A stretch of DNA of 64,000 bases from positions 77,734-141,733 of the forward strand of contig CAYXVZ010000008.1 of assembly GCA_964468345.1 (NCBI GenBank), in the 5' to 3' direction. The translations under genes were made by a program, and so were the position numbers. Below, one piece after another: positions 49,817 to 60,749 of the stretch. Within the stretch, counting starts at the first letter, position 1; each line of letters opens with the position of its first letter. Source of the stretch: DALYLB01 sp964468345. GTDB taxonomy: Bacteria > Acidobacteriota > Blastocatellia > RBC074. The notes beneath the pieces were generated by a model. It worked only from the letters and a program-made list of their open reading frames with translations. It searched no databases and was not told the origin of the DNA.

Positions 49817-50308
49817 ATGAAAACGCTTGATCTCCGTAGTGACAGTTTCGCCCATGGCCAAATGATTCCGGTGAAGAATTCCTGCGAAGGCGCCGATATT
49901 TCGCCGCCGCTTCGCTGGGATCCCGGCCCGGAGGAGACCCAAAGTTTCGCCCTGATCATTGAAGATCCGGATGCGCCTTCCGGGGTCTTCGATCATTGGG
50001 TCATGTTTAATATTCCGGCCGACCGAACCGAGTTGGAAGAAGGCATCCCGCAGGTTCTTCTTTTGGGTCATGGCATGAAACAGGGCGTGAACGGCTTTCA
50101 TCATATCGGTTATCGCGGTCCATGCCCGCCCGCGGGAGATGATTCGCATCGCTACTTTTTCCATCTCTATGCGCTCGACAACATGCCGGCTGTAGAAGAA
50201 GGCGCAACTAAAGCGGAGCTGAAAAAGGCGATGGACGGGCATATCCTTGCTGAAGGCGTGCTGCTGGGGATGTACGCGCGGCAGATTCGAACGAGCGCCA
50301 TTCGTTGA
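49817..50308 (+). CDS. YbhB/YbcL-family (PEBP, Raf-kinase-inhibitor-like) protein
   Basis: 163 residues with all PEBP landmarks: GADISPPLRWDPGPEETQSF, DPDAPSGVFDHWVMFNIPA, and GYRGPCPPAGDDSHRYFFHL with the conserved ligand-site histidine. No signal peptide, so cytoplasmic. The AGAAGG-type Shine-Dalgarno and the 12-bp gap suggest co-transcription with the heme oxygenase. Physiological role unknown in bacteria. Confidence 0.92.
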   Translation: MKTLDLRSDSFAHGQMIPVKNSCEGADISPPLRWDPGPEETQSFALIIEDPDAPSGVFDHWVMFNIPADRTELEEGIPQVLLLGHGMKQGVNGFHHIGYRGPCPPAGDDSHRYFFHLYALDNMPAVEEGATKAELKKAMDGHILAEGVLLGMYARQIRTSAIR

Positions 50309-50637
50309 ACCCTCAATCAATTTTTCGCCGCCTTTATGGTTTAGGCATTGCGCTAAATCAAGGGTTTACCACGAAGAGTAGATAGAATACTTTTCATGCA
50401 TCTGCCTTCATGCTCTTCGTTTCTTCATCGCTTGGACTTGTTTAGCGGGAAATGACCTCTCTCGCTCCAGCGGAGCGAGAGGTGAATCCAATCATTGAAG
50501 TGATAATCGATTGAGATCGCATTACTCAGGATTGACGCACTGCGTACAGTCACAGAGGGCACCCAGGTCACAGAGAGAGTCAATAATCGGCGCTCTCTGT
50601 GACCTGGGTGCCCTCTGTGGCTAAAAACGCTACAACT
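50309..50637. other. Intergenic region with two repeat hairpins
   Basis: 329-bp gap between the convergent PEBP and tricorn genes. A degraded copy of the ACGAAGAGC hairpin lies at about 50371-50440 and a perfect 27-bp inverted repeat at 50551-50619. No gene. Confidence 0.6.
50551..50619. repeat. 27-bp perfect inverted repeat (CACAGAGG family)
   Basis: Arms 50551-50577 and 50593-50619 exact; words CACAGAGGGCACCCAGGTCACAGAG. Related CACAGAGG text is at 57136-57204 and 63851-63874. Located 19 bp beyond the tricorn stop, so possibly its terminator. Confidence 0.85.
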
Positions 50638-53910
<3,273 letters not shown>

Positions 53911-54377
53911 GAATATCTTTAACTCCATTACAAAATCTTACGGGAACCTTCTGGATGGACTAAATCAGTGAAACAACATTGGAACAAAGCTTTTCCCCCC
54001 GAAGAAACGAAGAGCACGAAGAAAGACCCATAAAGTATGCCTTCTATCCGTTCTTCGTGGTTTGTGCCTTTCTTGCTTGGTTTGATTCAGCCCGACGCTC
54101 AATGTCGGATCAGAATCCGAATACGTCGTGGTTCTCCGTAATGATACATAAATTATCTGATTCTTCCTTCCGCCCGGCTGGAATATCCCAATATCCATGG
54201 GAATTCCATTTTGCGATATCTTTTTCCATTTTCCTTTGTAAGCAGCTTTTCAATTGCTCAATCCACCAATCAGGAGTAAAACATCCGCATACCAAGCAGA
54301 ATTCAATTGTGCAGAATCATCAACTCAAGCTGGCGTTGCACATCGCCACCAGCGCTTTCCACAAGGAGGCTCCAGCT
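53911..54377. other. Divergent intergenic region with repeat remnant
   Basis: About 467 bp. 54000-54025 is a 25-base match to the ACGAAGAGCACGAAG element at 28788-28812; a loosely complementary TTCTTCGTGG lies near 54050. The remainder presumably contains promoters of the tricorn and sugar-binding genes. A long reading frame crosses it but has no codon bias or start support. Confidence 0.55.
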
Positions 54378-55358
54378 ATGAAGCGATCGATCTCATGGAC
54401 AGGCTCCTGCATGCTGACAATAGCTCTGCTGCTCTTCTCTGCCTGCAGTTCCGAACCTGCCAAACCGCCGAAATCGACGAAAACCATCGTCGTCATCTCC
54501 AACACGGCATCGCATTTCTGGAAGGTCGTGCAGGAAGGTTGCGAAAAAGCGGATGCGGAACTGGCGGATGTCGATGTGATTTTCAAGATGGCATCCGGCT
54601 CTTCGGTCAAGGATCAGGAGAAATACATCAACGAGGCCCTTCTCAAGGACGATGCGGACGGCATCGCGATCAGCCCCATCGAGCCGACCGAAATGAAGGG
54701 AATCCTGGAAAAGGTCGCGGCGAAAAAGACGCTGATCACGCTCGATAGCGATGCGCCGGCGAGTTCGCGCAAACTCTATGTCGGCGCGGACAATCGCGCC
54801 GCCGGCAAACAGGCGGGCGAACTGCTCAAAAAAGCCCTGCCCAAAGGCGGCAAGGTCATGGTCTTTGTCGGCAAGCGACTCGAAAACTCCGCCGAACGCC
54901 TGGCAGGACTGCGCGAAGCCGTTAAAGACACAAAGATCGAGATTCTGGATTTGATGCTGGATAATAACGACGTCATCAAGGCCAAGGACAATGCCTCTGA
55001 GGCCATGACGAAATATCCGGACCTCGCCGGGATGGTCGGCCTCTGGTCCTATAACGGCCCCGCAATTTTGCTGGCAGTGAAAAATGGCGGAAAGGCCGGC
55101 AAAATCAAGATCGTGGCCTTTGACGATGAAGCAGATACGCTGGCCGGAATCAAAGAGGGCAATATCTTCGGCACGGTCGCGCAACAACCCTTTGAATTTG
55201 GTTATGAAAGCGTGCACCGGCTGGCGAAAATTTTAAAGGATGATAAGAGCGCCATTCCGGAAGGAAAAAAACTCTTCATCCCGACCGTTGTCGTCACGCG
55301 CGAGAACGTCGATGAATACAAGGGCAAACTGGATAAGCTGCTCGCGGCAGCGAAATGA
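54378..55358 (+). CDS. Sugar-binding periplasmic lipoprotein (ABC type-1, RbsB-like)
   Basis: 326 residues with a lipoprotein signal (ISWTGSCMLTIALLLFSACS, lipobox FSAC). The ATG at 54378 follows a perfect AAGGAGG. The body is a periplasmic-binding-protein type 1 fold: KTIVVISNTASHFWKVVQEG, NEALLKDDADGIAISPIEPT, LITLDSDAPASSRKLYVGAD, KGNIFGTVAQQPFEFGYES-like C-terminal motif. By family it binds ribose, xylose or similar sugars for an ABC importer; no permease or ATPase gene is nearby, so it is an orphan. Confidence 0.9.
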   Translation: MKRSISWTGSCMLTIALLLFSACSSEPAKPPKSTKTIVVISNTASHFWKVVQEGCEKADAELADVDVIFKMASGSSVKDQEKYINEALLKDDADGIAISPIEPTEMKGILEKVAAKKTLITLDSDAPASSRKLYVGADNRAAGKQAGELLKKALPKGGKVMVFVGKRLENSAERLAGLREAVKDTKIEILDLMLDNNDVIKAKDNASEAMTKYPDLAGMVGLWSYNGPAILLAVKNGGKAGKIKIVAFDDEADTLAGIKEGNIFGTVAQQPFEFGYESVHRLAKILKDDKSAIPEGKKLFIPTVVVTRENVDEYKGKLDKLLAAAK

Positions 55359-55372
55359 CCCGATGCGGAAAT

Positions 55373-55450
55373 GCGGACAGGAAAATAGACGACAAGAAGA
55401 AAGAGACGTCCTTCCTCAAACATTTTCCTGTCGCTTATGTTCCTGTCCGC
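55373..55450. repeat. Imperfect inverted repeat (GCGGACAGGAA family)
   Basis: Left arm from 55373 (GCGGACAGGAAAATAGACGA) and right arm ending 55450 (TTCCTGTCCGC) pair imperfectly. Clear relative of the perfect element at 42953-43032, including the shared trailing CTGTCTCG. Fourteen bases after the lipoprotein stop. Confidence 0.75.
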
Positions 55451-55479
55451 TGTCTCGTCTTGCAAGAAATGTGATTCGA

Positions 55480-57099
55480 TCACCAACGTCCATTCGGACC
55501 GATGACGGCGATGCCGATGCGAAGGGTATTTTGATCGGCGGCTTGCGCGGGAAAGACAAATTTCTGCACTGTATAGCTGGCCTTTAACGCATCGACGCTT
55601 CCCACAATCCGTTGTCCATAATCCTCGAAGCGGATCGTTTCTCCGCGAATCGTCCCTTGCATCACCAATTCAAGTCCAAGCGGATCGTGCACGCGCTCGA
55701 CCAGATTGCCGACCTGATCCTTATACTCGCCGGTGCGCCCACAGAGAGGACAACTCTCAACATCAGCATGGTTCGGATTGGTGTGCTCGACTTCATAATG
55801 CGCGCTTGCGGCAAAACGATAATACCTTCTTTCGCCTGCCGCGGTTTTCAGTTTGACCTCTGATAAGTTTTGCTTTGCCAGCGATCGGAAGTAATACCGC
55901 ATATGAAAGGCGTGCGAATGCTGTAATTTCCTCTGTTCACGAACTTCCCATGGCTGCAGGTGTTCCAGGCGGACTTCATAGTCGCAGCCCTCCGGGTTAT
56001 CGAAGGGGCCAAAGTATTCCCGCATCAGCATGCCATCGCGCAGGTTGTCTGTGACCAGCTTCACCGCGGCCTCATAAGAAGTCGCCAGCGATGCATCCAC
56101 ATAAAACCAGACATTTGGATATCTCGGCATCGCTGCATCAAAGATTGTCTTGGCCGGTAATTGAAACTGCATCAGCGAAGCGCCGGCCACTTTCGACAAC
56201 GAAGTCTCTTCCGGCAAATCCATCGGCGGCCATTCCGTCTTCGGGCGAAAATTGTAAGAAAGAAAATACTGATCGATTGTCGCGCTATTCCATCGCGTCA
56301 CGCGAGCGAGTTTCATTTTCTCCAGGATCGGCAGCGGATCGATCAGTCGCGAAAAATCCGTGAATTCCTTCCACCCGCCATCGAACTTTCCGGGCCACCC
56401 CAATCGAATCCCAAGCGGATGGTCGGCCAGTCGCCGCCCCTCCTCTGCAAGCTTGCGTTGCGTTCCTTCATTGTATTGCCGAAGCGTGATCGTCCGGTCC
56501 AGCGGATAGTACTTTTTCTCCGCATCGCCGATATCGGCCATGATCGTCATCTGCTCCCAGCCGGCTAGCAGCGAACCATGTTTGCCCCACTGCACATTCA
56601 CGCGGGGACGCATTCCATTCTCTTTTGCATCTCGCATCGCGGCATCGCCACCTATGAGAATGCGGCCATGAAAATAGGCCCAGACCGATTCGAGATTTCG
56701 TCCATCGGCGGAATACTTCACCCAGATCAATTCGTGATCGCAGGGATCGTTGTCTTCGGGAAAATCGATATCGTCCTCCCAAAAGAAATGGTATGCGATC
56801 AAGCGATCCGTGGGATGCAAGATCACGGCGAAATCCTTGAGCGGGAAAAATTCCGTCGGCGTTGTATAGATCCGCGGCGCGAATCGGCGAGCCAACGCCC
56901 ATTGTTCGGGCGTCAATTCCTTTGGCGGATCGAGCTGGACGACGCGCGCATACTCACGGCTCGCCTCATCCAGACGGCGCAGATTGTGATGTGCCACACC
57001 GCGTTGATGATGCACCTCAATCGATTCCTGGGCTCGCAGATCAAGCAAAGCCAAACAGAACATGCTGCAGAGAAGCACACACCGGATAAGTTTTCGCAT
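55480..57099 (-). CDS. Secreted protein of unknown function, about 539 residues
   Basis: Signal peptide (LIRCVLLCSMFCLALLDLRA), then one TPR-like helical pair (VHHQRGVAHHNLRRLDEASR), then a large domain I do not recognise. Features: RLIAYHFFWEDDIDFPEDND followed by CDHELIWVKY, reminiscent of Vps62-like segments; FHGRILIGGDAAM; two late Cys pairs forming SCPLCGRTGEY, a possible metal site; a C-terminal beta-rich end (RIGIAVIGPNGRW). The start at 57099 is chosen over GTG 57123. No clear Shine-Dalgarno. It stands alone between repeat-bearing gaps. Confidence 0.7.
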   Translation of the reverse strand: MRKLIRCVLLCSMFCLALLDLRAQESIEVHHQRGVAHHNLRRLDEASREYARVVQLDPPKELTPEQWALARRFAPRIYTTPTEFFPLKDFAVILHPTDRLIAYHFFWEDDIDFPEDNDPCDHELIWVKYSADGRNLESVWAYFHGRILIGGDAAMRDAKENGMRPRVNVQWGKHGSLLAGWEQMTIMADIGDAEKKYYPLDRTITLRQYNEGTQRKLAEEGRRLADHPLGIRLGWPGKFDGGWKEFTDFSRLIDPLPILEKMKLARVTRWNSATIDQYFLSYNFRPKTEWPPMDLPEETSLSKVAGASLMQFQLPAKTIFDAAMPRYPNVWFYVDASLATSYEAAVKLVTDNLRDGMLMREYFGPFDNPEGCDYEVRLEHLQPWEVREQRKLQHSHAFHMRYYFRSLAKQNLSEVKLKTAAGERRYYRFAASAHYEVEHTNPNHADVESCPLCGRTGEYKDQVGNLVERVHDPLGLELVMQGTIRGETIRFEDYGQRIVGSVDALKASYTVQKFVFPAQAADQNTLRIGIAVIGPNGRW

Positions 57100-57135
57100 G
57101 ATTTGCAGAATATACAATGGCACAACTGAGTTTAA

Positions 57136-57204
57136 CCATAGAGGAAACAGAGGTGGCGTAGACGCTATTCTCGGTGACCTCTGTGTCCTCTGTGGCTATA
57201 AACA
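57136..57204. repeat. Degraded CACAGAGG-family inverted repeat
   Basis: ACCATAGAGGAAACAGAGGTGGC and the opposing GGTGACCTCTGTGTCCTC... partly pair. Same family as 50551-50619. It lies between the start of the unknown secreted gene and the end of the TonB receptor gene. Confidence 0.55.
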
Positions 57205-57229
57205 AAATGCCAATATCGCGTAGTCCAAT

Positions 57230-60200
57230 TTAAAAATAAAACTTCAATGCAAACTGGATAATGCGCGCATTCGAAGCCGACAGGATCTGACCGAAGCCGG
57301 TCGATTCGCGGGCGATGTTCGGCGGACCGAAGTTCGCCCGATTGAAGGCATTGAAGAATTCCGTGCGAAACTGCAAATACCGCCGTTCGGTCAGATAGAT
57401 GTTTTTCGCCAGCGTGAAATCGAAATTGATCGATCCGGGGCCGCGCATCACGCCGACGCCGGCCGTGCCGAATGCCTGCGGCGCGGGACTGAAAGCCGCC
57501 TGAAACGCATCGGTGTTAAACCAGCGCGCGACCGTCCGCTGCTCGCTGGGCAGCACCGGATCGCCGATCAGGTTCGGCCGGGCGCGGCGTTCGCCGCCGA
57601 TATTGAGCACGCTTGCGCCGCCCAGCGTCGCCGTCAATCCCAGGCCTGTTTGCAATGCGTGAATTCCCGTCAACTGCCATCCGCCCAGCAATAGATCCGC
57701 CGGCTTGTTCCAATTATTTCCGAAACGGCGATTGCGGCCGAAGGGCAGTTCCCAGACATAGCTCGCGACGAAGCGATGTTTGACATCGAATTCCGCCAGC
57801 CCGCGATCCGCCGCGACATTATTGCCGTCCTGCGGTTCGCGAAACATGCCTGTATCAACCCCCGCCCCGCCACCGCTGGTGGATATATGATCCGGCGCGC
57901 CAGTCAACGCTTTGCCCCAGGTATAGCTGACAAGACCGGTCAGGCCGTTCGAGAACCGCTTTTCCAGGCGAGCCTGCAGAGAGTTGTAGCTTGCCCCGAC
58001 GCGGTTTTCCATCCATTGAATGTCGCCGAAAGCCGGATAGGGTCGCGCGCCGGCCGCTTGCGAACCATTGGCATTCGTAATGACCGCGCGTTGGTTCAAA
58101 TTGCGAAAGCCATTCAGCTTCGTGCCTTTGTTGCCGACATAGGCGACATCCAACAGCAGATCCTTAAGGAGTTCGTATTGAACACCGAAATTGTACTGCT
58201 GAATATACGCCGTGCGTTGATTCGGGTCCTGAGCGCGGCGGGAAATCGTTGGCGATAATGAATTCGGATCCAAAAGTCCCGACGGGTAGCCATTCGATAA
58301 GCGGAACGGCGCAGCGGAAGCCACTGCGGCAGCCCCCGTCAATGTGGTCTGCAAAAGATTATCCACCAGGAAGGGCGGATTGAAGCCGAGCAGTCCTTCG
58401 CGCCCCTGACGCACCGTGTGATTGAAAAATACTCCATACGCGCCGCGCACGACCCAGCGCGATTGCGGCGACCAGGCGAAACCGAAGCGGGGCGCAAAAT
58501 TGTTCCGGTCCGGGTAAATCAGCGCGCGGTCATAAACGCCGCCGTCTTTTGCAAACACGACAGTGCCGGTTTTCGGGTCGAAGTTCGAAAAACGATTTTC
58601 TTTTTCCATCGGCGGCGTGGCGTATTCGTAGCGCAGGCCCAGATTCAGGGTCAGCCGTGAAGTAATCTTGTAATCGTCCTGAATGAAATAGAACTGCATG
58701 TTCTGCCCCTGATCCATGACCGTATAGCTGGTCAGCGCCAATTGCGAAGGCAGGCCCAGCAATAGATCGCCGACCGCGCGATTCGTGAAGCGATTTTCGA
58801 AATTCATTCGCCCAACCGTCGCATTCAGGTCATTGATCATTGTTTCTGCGCGTAGAAATTCCCCGCCGAATTTGATCAGATGCAGCCCGCGATTCCAGTT
58901 GATCGTGCCGCGCGGATTGTACGAGCGCGGCGTTTGAAATTGCGGCGTTGAGGTATGGCGGCCAACGGCATCGAAGCCCTGAATATTGATCTTGGGCAGC
59001 CCCCCCGTGATCGCCGGATCGTTCGGCACGTTCTTTAATCCAACCTGCCCGGGGCCATCGACGCCGAAATTCGGCGGGTTGGTATAGTAATCGCCGCGAG
59101 CGTATCCGAAACGGAATTCACCGACCATCGTCGGCGAGAAAGTCCACGTCAATCCGATGGCGAGGCCTTGTGAGCGATTTTCATTGGCGCCGAAGGCGTC
59201 ATTGAAAGATCCTTCCGCAAGGCCGGGCAATGGCGCCGGGCGAAAGGTGTTTGTGTCGACGAAACTGTATCGACCGAACATCGTCAGCGTCGGTTTGAAC
59301 TGATGATCGAGGCGAACGTCGAACTGATCCTGTCGCGTGCGCGTCACGGGAGTCGATGCATAAATCGTCGTGCCCGGAACATTGGCATCCGGAATCAGTT
59401 TGACGATTGCGGCGCCGACCGGATCCCAGCGATTCTGTGGAATGACCCAGCGCCCCGCGGCGTTTTTTGCAAACTCAGGCCTCCCCGCCGCAAAAGGATC
59501 GACAACCGAAGAACTGAAAAGGCCTGCTTTTTCATCAGCCGTCGGCACCTGACGAACGCGCGGCACGCCTTCGCGATCGCGCAGTCCTTCATAATCCCCA
59601 AACCAGAAGGTTCTATTTTTGATCAGCGGACCTCCAACAGCCGCACCGAATTGATTTCGCTGCCGCACCGGCTTTGGCGCGCCGAGTGCGTTCGAAAAGA
59701 AATTGTTCGCATCCAGCACGTCATTTCTCAGAAACTCATACACGCTGCCGCGAATTGCATTCGTGCCCGATTTAATTGTGGCATTGACGACCGCGCCGGA
59801 ACTGCGGCCGAATTCTGCCGAATAAGCATTCGTTTGAATCTTGAATTCCTGCAGGGCCTCGATCGAGGGTTGAACGAGCTGCACATTCTCACCGCGAAAG
59901 CTGTTTGAGTAGGAAATATTGTCCACGCCATCGAGCAGAAAGACATTGTTGAACGTCCGATTGCCGTTGACGTTCAGTACGCCTTTGAAATTGACCGATG
60001 CCAGGCGCGGCGTTCCTGGCAGCACGCCCGGCGATAGCAACGCAAGCTGGTTGTAATCGCGGCCATTGAGCGGCAGATCGACGATCTTCTTCTGATCGAT
60101 AACCGATCCGCGCGCGGAGGTTTCGGTCTCGAGCAATGCGGCTCCCTGCGTGATCTCCACGATGGAAGTGAGCTCTCCAACCTGCAGGTCCATATCGATG

Positions 60201-60508
60201 CGGACGACTTGATTCACCTGCAGCGTAATCCCGCCGCGCACGATCTTCTTGAATCCGGACACTTCCGCTGTCACGGAATATGGTCCCGGCTTGAGGCTCG
60301 TGACCACATACAATCCCTGCTCGTTGGATTCGCTTTTGACGCTCAATCCTGTTTCGTTATTCGTGATCGTAATCCGGGCCCTGGGAACGGCCGCTCCGGT
60401 GGGGTCCTTGATTTCTCCGATGATGGTCGCGGTTTCCTGCTGCGCCATTGCAGAGAAGCACATCAGCAAAACATATAGAACCGAGATCGCAATGTGACGG
60501 CAGTGCAT
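57230..60508 (-). CDS. Oar-like TonB-dependent receptor
   Basis: 1092 residues, outer membrane. Signal peptide (AISVLYVLLMCFSAMAQ), carboxypeptidase-regulatory-like domain (about residues 27-110, TIIGEIKDPTGAAVPRARIT), plug domain (IDQKKIVDLPLNGRDYNQLA, VFLLDGVDNISYSNSF), barrel, aromatic C-terminus (ARIIQFALKFYF). A strong AGAGGAG Shine-Dalgarno sits upstream of ATG 60508. Substrate unknown; the adjacent leftward VPS10/BNR gene ends 241 bp upstream and may or may not be co-regulated. Confidence 0.92.
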   Translation of the reverse strand: MHCRHIAISVLYVLLMCFSAMAQQETATIIGEIKDPTGAAVPRARITITNNETGLSVKSESNEQGLYVVTSLKPGPYSVTAEVSGFKKIVRGGITLQVNQVVRIDMDLQVGELTSIVEITQGAALLETETSARGSVIDQKKIVDLPLNGRDYNQLALLSPGVLPGTPRLASVNFKGVLNVNGNRTFNNVFLLDGVDNISYSNSFRGENVQLVQPSIEALQEFKIQTNAYSAEFGRSSGAVVNATIKSGTNAIRGSVYEFLRNDVLDANNFFSNALGAPKPVRQRNQFGAAVGGPLIKNRTFWFGDYEGLRDREGVPRVRQVPTADEKAGLFSSSVVDPFAAGRPEFAKNAAGRWVIPQNRWDPVGAAIVKLIPDANVPGTTIYASTPVTRTRQDQFDVRLDHQFKPTLTMFGRYSFVDTNTFRPAPLPGLAEGSFNDAFGANENRSQGLAIGLTWTFSPTMVGEFRFGYARGDYYTNPPNFGVDGPGQVGLKNVPNDPAITGGLPKINIQGFDAVGRHTSTPQFQTPRSYNPRGTINWNRGLHLIKFGGEFLRAETMINDLNATVGRMNFENRFTNRAVGDLLLGLPSQLALTSYTVMDQGQNMQFYFIQDDYKITSRLTLNLGLRYEYATPPMEKENRFSNFDPKTGTVVFAKDGGVYDRALIYPDRNNFAPRFGFAWSPQSRWVVRGAYGVFFNHTVRQGREGLLGFNPPFLVDNLLQTTLTGAAAVASAAPFRLSNGYPSGLLDPNSLSPTISRRAQDPNQRTAYIQQYNFGVQYELLKDLLLDVAYVGNKGTKLNGFRNLNQRAVITNANGSQAAGARPYPAFGDIQWMENRVGASYNSLQARLEKRFSNGLTGLVSYTWGKALTGAPDHISTSGGGAGVDTGMFREPQDGNNVAADRGLAEFDVKHRFVASYVWELPFGRNRRFGNNWNKPADLLLGGWQLTGIHALQTGLGLTATLGGASVLNIGGERRARPNLIGDPVLPSEQRTVARWFNTDAFQAAFSPAPQAFGTAGVGVMRGPGSINFDFTLAKNIYLTERRYLQFRTEFFNAFNRANFGPPNIARESTGFGQILSASNARIIQFALKFYF

Positions 60509-60620
60509 GACTTTTCTCCTCTAAGTTGGTAAAGCGAAAGTCGTCGTATGACTAGTTTTTTTCTGTTGTGATCGGTACTGCGGGATTACAAACCTTTATT
60601 TTGATTGAATCGCTTTAAAC

Positions 60621-60639
60621 CCATGTCAGAGCCATGTCA
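60621..60639. promoter_or_regulatory. Direct repeat upstream of TonB receptor
   Basis: CCATGTCA at 60621-60628 and again at 60632-60639, one helical turn apart (11 bp), about 115-130 bp upstream of the receptor start. Possible activator site; no other support. Confidence 0.35.
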
Positions 60640-60671
60640 TGCCCGTTTTAACAAGCTGTTAGATTCATGAA

Positions 60672-60711
60672 AAAAACCTTGGCCGGTCGATTCTGACCGG
60701 CCAAGGTTTTT
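60672..60711 (-). terminator. Terminator of VPS10/BNR gene
   Basis: Perfect 17-base inverted repeat AAAAACCTTGGCCGGTC with a 6-base loop, T-tract on either strand, 39 bp beyond the stop of the gene ending at 60750. Confidence 0.85.
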
Positions 60712-60749
60712 AAAGCTTTTCTGAAGATATCCTCCGGGGGTTACCGCCG

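Noticed and set aside
53979..54377. N-terminal extension of the sugar-binding lipoprotein
   Set aside because: The extension reads through an ACGAAGAGC repeat; a perfect AAGGAGG and lipoprotein signal support the start at 54378.
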